11,800 bases of DNA. It comes from Patescibacteria group bacterium (lineage in GTDB: Bacteria > Patescibacteriota > Minisyncoccia > Phycocordibacterales > UBA12445). The translations under genes and the position numbers were made by a program. The notes under the pieces were generated by a model. It saw only the letters and a list, made by a program, of their open reading frames with translations. It ran no database searches and had not been told where the DNA came from. Position 1 is the stretch's first letter; each line of letters starts with the position of its first letter. The stretch lies in contig JAKLHJ010000025.1 of the NCBI GenBank assembly GCA_022710205.1, forward strand, positions 1 to 11,800, read 5' to 3'. Positions 5,123 through 11,454 of the stretch are shown here, in pieces.

Positions 5123-5140
5123 AATTCACAATTTTAATTC

Positions 5141-5168
5141 TGGATTGCCGCGCTTCGCTCGCAATGAC
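5141..5168 (+). repeat. TGGAT...ATGAC hairpin repeat, third copy
   Basis: The unit begins TGGATTGCCGC and ends CGCAATGAC, with ATTGC/GCAAT arms. It shares its ends with the copies at 153-214. It lies in the non-coding gap 5123-5298 between the island and the lysS stop; beyond the two repeats that gap holds only A+T-rich runs of TAATTC-like words. Confidence 0.6.
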
Positions 5169-5216
5169 AACCAATAGAATGAATGGTTGTAATTCCTAAT
5201 TTCTAATTCGTAATTT

Positions 5217-5262
5217 TGGATTGCCACGGACTTCGGCTAAGTCGCCTCGCCCTCGCAATGAC
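5217..5262 (+). repeat. TGGAT...ATGAC hairpin repeat, fourth copy with longer centre
   Basis: The same ends (TGGATTGCC ... CGCAATGAC) enclose a 46-bp unit with its own GACTT/AAGTC inner arms. It is a lengthened variant of the copy 50 bp upstream, with TAATTTCTAATTCGTAATTT-type sequence between. It lies 37 bp past the lysS stop and may form a hairpin in the lysS 3' untranslated RNA, but lacks the T-run of a normal terminator. Confidence 0.55.
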
Positions 5263-5298
5263 GGCATAGAGAATGCACGATTAATAATTCTTAATTCT

Positions 5299-6762
5299 TT
5301 ATTCTTCTTTTGGTCTCATGAGCGGGAATATCTGACACTCTCTTGCCGGCTTATCAACGAAGAAAGCAAAGAGTCTTTCGCTGACTCCGAATCCGAATGT
5401 CGGCGGCATGCCATATTCCATCGCCTCGACATAATCGTGGTCGTGCATCTGAGCTTCCTCGTCCCCTCCTTCGCGCAATGTTGCCTGCTCCATAAATCTC
5501 TCTTCCTGGTCTATCGGATCATTTAATTCACTAAAACCTTTTCCGACTTCTGAGCCGGCAAGAATCACCTGGAATCTTTCCACGACCCTATCGTCGCCTT
5601 CTTTTCTTTTTGCGAGAGGCTCCATAAATACCGGAACATTGATCAAAAATCCGGGACCGCCTATCTGCTTTCTGCAGAATTTCCACAAGTTATCGATGGC
5701 CCTTGTTTTGTTAAATCCTTTCGCGTCATATTCAACCTTCAATTCGCGCAATTTATTTTCCATATCAGAAAGCTCCGCGGTCCAGATATCAACGCCTATC
5801 ATTTTCTTGATCGTCTCTACATAATCATAAGTTTTCCAATCATCGTCGAGATCGATCTCAAATCCTTTTATATTAAATTTTGATGTGCCGAAAGTTTCTT
5901 TCGCAACGTATCGATACATCTCTTTTATCATCTCCATCCCCTCGTTGTAGTCGGAATATGCCTGATAAAATTCGAGCTGGGTATAATCTTGCAGGTGTTC
6001 AGCATCCATCCCCTCATTTCTAAAAATTCTTCCTATTTCAAAAACCTTCGGAAGCCCGGCGACCATAAGTCTTTTTTGCCAAAGCTCTCCCGCGGAAATT
6101 CGGAGATAAACATCTATATCAAGGGCGTTGTGATGGGTTATAAAAGGTCTTGCCTCTGCCCCTCCGGCAGTATTCTCAAGGACAGGAGTCTCAACTTCGG
6201 CAAACCCCTTGTTCACTAAGAAATTCCTAATAGAAGCCCAAAACTTGGTCCTCTTCAATACGCGATCCTTAATGTCTTCGTTGACCAAAATATCAAGATA
6301 TCTTTTTCGAAGCCTCTCCTCCTCATCCTTGAACCCATAGTATTCTCCCGGAAGCGGTCGCAAGCTTTTAGACAATATCCTCCAATCTTTTACTTGTATC
6401 GTTTTCTCCCCTCTTTTTGTCACAAAAAGATTTCCGAACACTTCAATAAAATCACCGATATCAATCGTGATATTAAAAAGATCGAGCTTGGAGTCATCAA
6501 TATCCCCCTTCTTCAAAAGACCCTGGAATGTCGCCGTGCCGTCGTAAAAATTAAAGAAAATGAGCGCACCCTGACCGCGCAAAGCCATAACCCGGCCCAC
6601 CATAAAAATGCTGTCTTTCTTCGCCAGCTCATCAAACCTCTCTATCGCTTCTGAGATATAAAAATCACGATGCGACCTGGCCGGATAAGCATCTATCCCC
6701 TTTTCTTTTAAAATATTTAATTTTTTTATTCGATCTTCTCGTATTTCTTCTATGGAAGCCAT
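5299..6762 (-). CDS. lysS: Lysyl-tRNA synthetase, class II
   Basis: The 487-residue enzyme charges tRNA-Lys. An N-terminal OB-fold anticodon-binding domain covers about residues 50-130 (FMVGRVMALRGQGALIFFNF), followed by the class II catalytic core: motif 1 near 180-195 (GFAEVETPVL), the TAGGAEARPF block (198-207), motif 2 at about 240-268 (VFEIGRIFRNEGMDAEH...TQLEF) and motif 3 at 451-466 (GMPPTFGFGVSERLFA). Motif 3 keeps the essential arginine (R463) but reads FGFGVSER where most bacterial LysRS have GGxGIGIDR. Length is near normal. The start at 6762 gives a normal N-terminus, yet has only AGGG three bases upstream as a ribosome site and lies inside one arm of a 20-bp inverted repeat. It sits downstream of greA, separated by that gene's terminator. 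Confidence 0.96.
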   Translation of the reverse strand: MASIEEIREDRIKKLNILKEKGIDAYPARSHRDFYISEAIERFDELAKKDSIFMVGRVMALRGQGALIFFNFYDGTATFQGLLKKGDIDDSKLDLFNITIDIGDFIEVFGNLFVTKRGEKTIQVKDWRILSKSLRPLPGEYYGFKDEEERLRKRYLDILVNEDIKDRVLKRTKFWASIRNFLVNKGFAEVETPVLENTAGGAEARPFITHHNALDIDVYLRISAGELWQKRLMVAGLPKVFEIGRIFRNEGMDAEHLQDYTQLEFYQAYSDYNEGMEMIKEMYRYVAKETFGTSKFNIKGFEIDLDDDWKTYDYVETIKKMIGVDIWTAELSDMENKLRELKVEYDAKGFNKTRAIDNLWKFCRKQIGGPGFLINVPVFMEPLAKRKEGDDRVVERFQVILAGSEVGKGFSELNDPIDQEERFMEQATLREGGDEEAQMHDHDYVEAMEYGMPPTFGFGVSERLFAFFVDKPARECQIFPLMRPKEE

Positions 6763-6903
6763 TTACCCTATTAAGTAAAAAATTGTTTAATTGTTTTTAC
6801 TTATGTTTATTGTTACTAATTATTCAACCCCCTCGATAATGTATACTCCCTAGCCCTAACAAATTTTAAATTTTTAAAAAAAATTTTACTTAATAGGGTA
6901 AAT
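6761..6903. repeat. Perfect 20-bp inverted repeat spanning the lysS start and its leader
   Basis: The arms 6761-6780 and 6884-6903 are exact reverse complements (minus-strand core TTACTTAATAGGGTAAAT) separated by 103 bp of A+T-rich DNA. The lower arm contains the lysS start codon's first bases and the only ribosome-site-like AGGG; the upper arm touches a candidate lysS -10. No target-site duplication flanks it. It could be a start-sequestering RNA helix, a protein operator pair, or the ends of a tiny mobile element. Confidence 0.7.
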
Positions 6904-6907
6904 TATA
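6902..6907 (-). promoter_or_regulatory. Candidate -10 of lysS
   Basis: A perfect TATAAT on the minus strand, with only a weak -35 17 bp upstream (TTCGTA). Start would be near 6895, within the upper arm of the inverted repeat, leaving a leader of about 130 nt. A second A+T-rich candidate (TATACA near 6841-6846) cannot be excluded. Confidence 0.35.
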
Positions 6908-6963
6908 AATTACAAATTATCAATTACGAATTCTTAATAGATACCATATTAGCAAATTAAACC

Positions 6964-6997
6964 AAAAAAAACACGCCCGCTTTGGGCGGGTGTGTTT
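6964..6997 (-). terminator. Intrinsic terminator after greA
   Basis: ACACGCCCGC paired with GCGGGTGTGT-type sequence (one G-T pair) around a TTTG loop, followed on the minus strand by eight T. It lies about 40 bp past the greA stop. The other side also carries five T, so it could work in both directions. The remaining 6763-6960 gap holds the lysS leader signals and no gene. Confidence 0.9.
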
Positions 6998-7038
6998 TTA
7001 ACTTTCTCTGAAGTTATGTGCCAAGCGCGTGAGTAATT

Positions 7039-7506
7039 TTATTTTACCTCGAGTATCTTATATTGCACCGCCCCTTTCGGCGTATTCACCGTGACAGTGC
7101 TTCCTACCTTCTTCCCCACCAACGCCGTTCCAAGAGGAGAAAGGTTTGATATTTTACCGACTAAAACGTTGGCCTCTTCTGAACCGACAACCTGAAATTC
7201 TTTTGTTTCCTTGCCCGGCTCAACCTTTACGATGACAGTAGAACCCATCCCTACAATGTCCTTGTGATTAGTAGAAACAATAATAGCGTCCTTAAGAATA
7301 GCCTCGAGATCAGAAATTCTCTGCTCTACGTTGGCCTGCATTTCTCTTGCCTCCTGATATTCAGCGTTCTCCGAAAGATCTCCTAAAGACTTTGCGAACT
7401 CCAAACTTTCGGTTATCTCTTTCCTCTTTTTTGTCTTAAGATCGTTCAATTCCGCCTTTAATTCATTGATCTTTTCCTGGCTTAAATATTGGATATTTGT
7501 TGTCAT
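7039..7506 (-). CDS. greA: Transcription elongation factor GreA
   Basis: The 155-residue factor rescues backtracked RNA polymerase by stimulating transcript cleavage through the secondary channel. The N-terminal coiled coil (about 10-75) carries the tip signature GDLSENAEYQEARE (42-55), with the acidic pair D43 and E46 that coordinates the catalytic magnesium. The C-terminal FKBP-like domain ends with the typical ISNLSPLGTALVGKKVG (119-135) and YKILEV (149-154). Length is normal. There is no Shine-Dalgarno before the ATG at 7506, and a promoter with a perfect TATAAT ends only about 10 bp away, so the message may be leaderless. It has its own promoter and terminator and is therefore probably monocistronic between mrdA and lysS. 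Confidence 0.96.
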   Translation of the reverse strand: MTTNIQYLSQEKINELKAELNDLKTKKRKEITESLEFAKSLGDLSENAEYQEAREMQANVEQRISDLEAILKDAIIVSTNHKDIVGMGSTVIVKVEPGKETKEFQVVGSEEANVLVGKISNLSPLGTALVGKKVGSTVTVNTPKGAVQYKILEVK

Positions 7507-7516
7507 AATGTCTAAG

Positions 7517-7543
7517 ATTATATGTTTTGGGGCTCTAAGTCAA
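7517..7543 (-). promoter_or_regulatory. Promoter of greA
   Basis: On the minus strand TTGACT (7538-7543), a 15-bp spacer and a perfect TATAAT (7517-7522). The spacer is short, but both hexamers are good. The predicted start near 7510 leaves only a few bases before the greA ATG. The -35 overlaps the end of an 18-bp inverted-repeat arm. Confidence 0.6.
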
Positions 7544-7650
7544 TCCCCCACCACTTCTGATAATATGTTTAATTATATAGATAAATTTCAAAAATAGCTC
7601 TTTTTTATACAGCCTACTACGGGTTAATTATTTCAGAAGTGGTGGGGGAT
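7543..7650. repeat. Perfect 18-bp inverted repeat linking the mrdA 3' end and greA promoter
   Basis: ATCCCCCACCACTTCTGA at 7543-7560 and its exact complement at 7633-7650, 72 bp apart. The 7633-7650 arm is inside mrdA and encodes about SPTTS near the C-terminus; the other abuts the greA -35. No T-run follows the second arm on the minus strand, so it is not a standard terminator. The mrdA-greA gap (7507-7616) holds no gene; AAAAAGAGCTATTTTT-type sequence near 7592-7608 is only a weak terminator candidate. Confidence 0.7.
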
Positions 7651-9305
7651 ACATATTCAGGCCTATGAATTATCATCCAATTAAAAAGCTGATTCATTAT
7701 ATAAACACCTCCGACGGTATTTTTGACCGGCCCCCTCTCCATTACAACAGCAAAGGCATACTTTGGTGACTCATATGGGAAAAACCCGACATTCCACGCA
7801 TTAACGTATTGTTTAAGCGCGCCAAGCTCGGCCGTTCCGGTCTTTGACGCAATTCTCGGCTTTGGAAAACTTATACCCATAGAGGTGCCTTCTGTGACAG
7901 ACCTTCTCATCCCCTCTTTAACAATATCGAATTTATTTTTATCAATATCGATGACAGAAGACACCCTGCCCCAGTCAGAGTTGCTAGCCTTTAGAATAGT
8001 CGGCACGACCAAGTGTCCGTCATTTGCGATGGCCGCTATCGCGCGCACCATTTGTATCGGAGTGACCTGAAAACCGTATTGGCCGATTGAGCTGTGGTAA
8101 GTATTTCCTATACTCCACTTCTCTCCGTCAAAATTTTCCGCTTTCCATGCGGGAGACGGAATGTTCCCGTTTTCTTCGGGCCCGATATCAAAACCGGTAG
8201 TTGTGCCAATCCCAAACATACGCGCATATTTTTCCAAATTTGAAATCCCGAGACCTTTTTGCCCTTCATAACCACCCCCTATCTCATAAAAATACACGTC
8301 CGACGACACGGCGATGGCCCTCTGCATATCCACCCACCCGTGCGCTTTCCAATCCTTAAATATCGTCGGCTTGTCGGGAAAATAAGGGTTAGGAATAGAA
8401 ATAAATCCGGCGCTGTATATCTCTTTCTTAGGGTCAATAATATTTTCATTAAGCGCCCCCAAGGCAAAGATCGGCTTCATAACAGATCCCGGAGTATAAA
8501 GCCCCAAGGTTACCCTATTTAAGAACGGCATTCTTTTGTCTTTCAGATACTCGTTTATTTTTGCCTCGTCCTTCCTCACGATTGCGTTAGAGTCATACTC
8601 GGGGAAACTCGTCATCGCTATCACCTCACCTGTCTTTATATCCATCATTATGCCCGCCCCACCCTGGAATCCCTTATCGGCGGCCAAATCACGAATAGCC
8701 TTATACCACACACTGGACATTTCCGCGTCTAAGGACAAATATATGTCGCCCCCTTTAACACCGGGGTTATAAACACTTTCAGATTGCACCTCCCCCAACG
8801 CATCTACCTCAACCATCTTTACTCCATCCTGACCCCTAAGTATTTCGTTAAATATCTTCTCTACCCCCTCTCTGCCCAATCTTTCTTTCGGGTTCTCTAC
8901 TGTCTCAAGGTCTTTCTTGGTCGGATAACCTAAATATCCCAAAATACTATACAGTCCCGGTTCGGCATAATAAGATCTGGCATCTTTGTCGTTCCACGCC
9001 ACCATCTTTCCGTTTCTGTCATAAATAATTCCCCTCTCCGGAGGGAAGGACACTTTTTTAAGGCTATTTCTCTCGCTCCTTTTGGCCAAACTTTCCCCGT
9101 TTTTAATTTGAAGGGACCAAACCTTCCACGAAAATATACAGACAACCGCCGCAAAAAAAATAAAAGTGAGCGTGATTACTCTTTTTGATATAGGTTTCTC
9201 TATCCACCCTTCAAACTGTTGCGTGTTGAGAGAAGACAGATTAGTGGAATCGAGAAAAATCTCGTCGGGCTCGATGTCTTTATTAAAACGATTATTGATT
9301 CTCAT
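7617..9305 (-). CDS. mrdA: Elongation-specific penicillin-binding protein 2 (transpeptidase)
   Basis: This 562-residue class B PBP cross-links lateral-wall peptidoglycan with the Mre/Rod complex. A cytoplasmic tail of about 40 residues precedes one transmembrane segment (about 42-66), then the pedestal region (PPERGIIYDRNG, 88-99; GREGVEKIFNEILRG, 144-158) and the transpeptidase domain: S274-V-M-K277 (TPGSVMKP), S334-S-D336 (AVSSDVYFYE, the SSD form typical of PBP2) and K488-T-G490 (ASKTGTAE). All catalytic residues are present. It lies last in the mreB-mreC-mreD-like run, 16 bp after the small membrane gene, without a clear Shine-Dalgarno, so it is probably co-transcribed. At 562 residues it is slightly shorter than E. 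coli PBP2. No rodA follows; greA comes next. Confidence 0.95.
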   Translation of the reverse strand: MRINNRFNKDIEPDEIFLDSTNLSSLNTQQFEGWIEKPISKRVITLTFIFFAAVVCIFSWKVWSLQIKNGESLAKRSERNSLKKVSFPPERGIIYDRNGKMVAWNDKDARSYYAEPGLYSILGYLGYPTKKDLETVENPKERLGREGVEKIFNEILRGQDGVKMVEVDALGEVQSESVYNPGVKGGDIYLSLDAEMSSVWYKAIRDLAADKGFQGGAGIMMDIKTGEVIAMTSFPEYDSNAIVRKDEAKINEYLKDKRMPFLNRVTLGLYTPGSVMKPIFALGALNENIIDPKKEIYSAGFISIPNPYFPDKPTIFKDWKAHGWVDMQRAIAVSSDVYFYEIGGGYEGQKGLGISNLEKYARMFGIGTTTGFDIGPEENGNIPSPAWKAENFDGEKWSIGNTYHSSIGQYGFQVTPIQMVRAIAAIANDGHLVVPTILKASNSDWGRVSSVIDIDKNKFDIVKEGMRRSVTEGTSMGISFPKPRIASKTGTAELGALKQYVNAWNVGFFPYESPKYAFAVVMERGPVKNTVGGVYIMNQLFNWMIIHRPEYVSPTTSEIINP

Positions 9306-9321
9306 GCGAATTTTTCAAAAA

Positions 9322-9582
9322 CTAGAACGCCCTGACTCTTACTTTAAAAATTTTTATTATTACAAACACACAAATAGCCAGAGTGGTGAAAACAAAACGA
9401 AATCCATACCAGCCCGGTATAGGAAAGCCGTAAACCGCGTCTACAATCAGCGAAATTATAATAAATTCGTAAAAATTATAAAAAAAATAAGCCCCGATTG
9501 CTCCTAATACAAAAAAAGTCCACCCCGGAATAAGTATCGCGGCAAAAAAAATAAATATATCCGTAAATATTCTGGCAAGCAT
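9322..9582 (-). CDS. mreD: Small membrane protein in the mreD position (MreD-like, half length)
   Basis: The 86-residue product is almost entirely hydrophobic, with three probable membrane segments at about 5-20 (FTDIFIFFAAILIPGW), 22-50 (with YFFYNFYEFIIISLIVDAVYG) and 60-80 (RFVFTTLAICVFVIIKIF), and a basic C-terminus (KVRVRAF). The segment LIVDAVYGFPIPGWYG resembles the GLLxDxxxG-type motif of MreD. It starts 5 bp after mreC and ends 16 bp before mrdA, exactly where mreD lies in rod-shape operons. MreD is normally about 160-180 residues with five or six segments, so this would be a reduced form; no frameshift or second half is visible, since mrdA starts at once. Assignment depends mainly on position. 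If not MreD, it is an unnamed partner of MreC/PBP2. Confidence 0.6.
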   Translation of the reverse strand: MLARIFTDIFIFFAAILIPGWTFFVLGAIGAYFFYNFYEFIIISLIVDAVYGFPIPGWYGFRFVFTTLAICVFVIIKIFKVRVRAF

Positions 9583-9587
9583 CTAAA

Positions 9588-10421
9588 CTAAATTATTTTC
9601 TTGACAACGGCCACCATACGAATTTCTTTTATGTTAAACGGAGCACTCAGATAGACATTCTTAAACATCTCACCGTCTTTACCTTCTATGCTTTCAACGT
9701 TTGCAACCATCTTAAAATCAGGACCGGGGAAAATAGCCGAATCAGACTCTTTTACCAAAAACTCTTTTGGCACCGCAATAAAAAAATTCCCGCTACCTTG
9801 GCCGACCATCTCTATCATCGTTTTATTGTCGCCCAAGAGAACGCCGGTCTTTTGGCCATATGCGGACAAAAGACGAACCTTGGATGTCCCCGAGGTGGCT
9901 TCGACGACCTCCCCCATAACATAATTATCGTCGTTTAAAACGAGGTCCCCCTGCGCCACACCCATATCGCTACCGACATCAATTATAAGGCTATCGTATG
10001 GAGGAGTGACCGGGCCCGACAGCACATAAGCTAATAGCTTTTTGGTCTTTGAAGCAGCCGGCTTCTCGCCCGAAGCCGAAGGTTCTTCTCTCCCAAGAAT
10101 TTTCTTGAGCTCAATATTTTCATCTCGTATCAGCTTATTTTCTAGCGCGGTAGATTTAAAACTGTTTAATTGTTTTGTGAGATAATCATTCTTTTCTATC
10201 AAAGCTTTTTTACTGTCAAAATTAATCATAAAAGAAGCAAGGCTGTCGCTAAGATACCCCTGCATACTCCAAAATGGCGCGGTTATGAAGACGCCCGCGC
10301 TGTATAAAGCGGAAGTTATCGGGGAATACCACATATACAAACACCCGACGGACAGTATGATCGCCGCCAAGTAAGAAAAGATTTTATTTTCACCCCTTCC
10401 TTTATTGGGGAGGTATCTCAT
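9588..10421 (-). CDS. mreC: Rod-shape-determining protein MreC
   Basis: The 277-residue product is a bitopic membrane protein that links MreB filaments inside the cell to PBP2 outside. It has a short basic cytoplasmic N-terminus, a membrane segment at about 14-32 (IFSYLAAIILSVGCLYMWY), a helical coiled-coil region at about 70-110 (KKALIEKNDYLTKQL...ENIELKKILG), a short low-complexity linker (EPSASGEKPAASKTKK), and then the beta-rich MreC core with VTPPYDSLIIDVGSDMGVAQGDLVL (138-162), MGEVVEAT (169-176) and the second barrel to the end. Length is typical. The ATG at 10421 lies inside the end of mreB (20-bp overlap), suggesting translational coupling; no strong Shine-Dalgarno is seen. Confidence 0.93.
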   Translation of the reverse strand: MRYLPNKGRGENKIFSYLAAIILSVGCLYMWYSPITSALYSAGVFITAPFWSMQGYLSDSLASFMINFDSKKALIEKNDYLTKQLNSFKSTALENKLIRDENIELKKILGREEPSASGEKPAASKTKKLLAYVLSGPVTPPYDSLIIDVGSDMGVAQGDLVLNDDNYVMGEVVEATSGTSKVRLLSAYGQKTGVLLGDNKTMIEMVGQGSGNFFIAVPKEFLVKESDSAIFPGPDFKMVANVESIEGKDGEMFKNVYLSAPFNIKEIRMVAVVKKII

Positions 10422-11454
10422 CTTCGTTGTCTATTAAAACTTCTTCATATAAATCAAAGTTTTCGAGGACTGTGCCCGTGCCCCTAACAACGGCCCGCAA
10501 AGGATCCTCGGCCATATGAACGGGAATTTTTGCTTCCTTTTGCAAAACGTGGGCAAGGCCTCTTATCATTGATCCTCCTCCCGCCAATACAACTCCCTTA
10601 TTCATCACATCGGCGACTATTTCCGGAGGGGTTCGCTCTACTACCTCCTTAACAGAATCTACAATCAACGACAAGGAGTTGGACATTGCCTCTCTGACAT
10701 CGTGATCTGTGACAACCACCTCTCTAGGAAGTCCCGTAACCAAATCTCTTCCTTTTACAATATATTCCATCGGGGAGTCCTGCTCGCAGGCGGAACCTAT
10801 GGCTATTTTTATGTCTTCCGCCGTTTTTTCTCCAAGCAATATCTTGAACTCGTCTCTTATGTAAGAAATAATATCCTGATTAAATTTATCTCCGGCAACC
10901 CTTAAATTTTTAGACTGAACTATGCCGTTCAAAGAAATGACGGCGATATCCGTGGTCCCCCCTCCTATATCTATAACCATACTTCCCATCGGCTCATGGA
11001 CGGGCAATTTTACACCGATAGCCGCAGACATCGGTTCCTCAATCAGATGGACCTCTCTCGCGCCGGAATTCATAGCCGCGTCCCTAACAGCTCGTCTCTC
11101 CACGTTTGTGATGCCGGAAGGCACTCCGATGAGGACCCTCGGTCTAAGTGATTTTTTGTTTGAGATTTCCTGAGTCTTCCTCAGAAAATATCCGATCATC
11201 TCTTCTGTGATCTCAAAATCAGATATAACTCCATCAACAAGCGGTCTGACTGCGGTGATGTGATGCGGTGTTCTACCGACCATCATCTTCGCTTCCTTAC
11301 CGATAGCGACAACTCTATTTGTTTTTTGATTAATCGCGACGACAGACGGCTCATCTATTACGATGCCGTGATCGCGCAAAAAAACTAAGGTGTTAGCAGT
11401 ACCCAAATCAATCCCGATATCGCTTGAAAAATATTTGTAAAATTTCTTGATCAT
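10402..11454 (-). CDS. mreB: Actin-like rod-shape protein MreB
   Basis: The 350-residue bacterial actin forms membrane-bound filaments that orient the cell-wall elongation complex. ATPase motifs are the phosphate-1 loop DIGIDLGTANTLV (12-24), the phosphate-2 loop VIDIGGGTTDIAV (160-172) and the adenosine motif VVLAGGGSMIRGL (288-300). Other family blocks include RPLVDGVISDF (70-80), VPSGITNVERRAV (111-123) and LIEEPMSAAIG (137-147). The N-terminus MIKKFYKYFSSDIGIDLG is short and amphipathic, fitting membrane attachment. Length is normal. The start codon overlaps the proS stop in an ATGA arrangement, and the 3' end overlaps mreC, so the module is read through from proS. The last residues (DNEDEIPPQ) are unusually acidic. 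Confidence 0.97.
   Translation of the reverse strand: MIKKFYKYFSSDIGIDLGTANTLVFLRDHGIVIDEPSVVAINQKTNRVVAIGKEAKMMVGRTPHHITAVRPLVDGVISDFEITEEMIGYFLRKTQEISNKKSLRPRVLIGVPSGITNVERRAVRDAAMNSGAREVHLIEEPMSAAIGVKLPVHEPMGSMVIDIGGGTTDIAVISLNGIVQSKNLRVAGDKFNQDIISYIRDEFKILLGEKTAEDIKIAIGSACEQDSPMEYIVKGRDLVTGLPREVVVTDHDVREAMSNSLSLIVDSVKEVVERTPPEIVADVMNKGVVLAGGGSMIRGLAHVLQKEAKIPVHMAEDPLRAVVRGTGTVLENFDLYEEVLIDNEDEIPPQ

Noticed and set aside
6763..6960. T-box or lysine riboswitch before lysS
   Set aside because: No T-box core (AGGGUGGNACCGCG-like), specifier hairpin or L-box conserved bases are seen. The only strong structure is the 20-bp inverted repeat.
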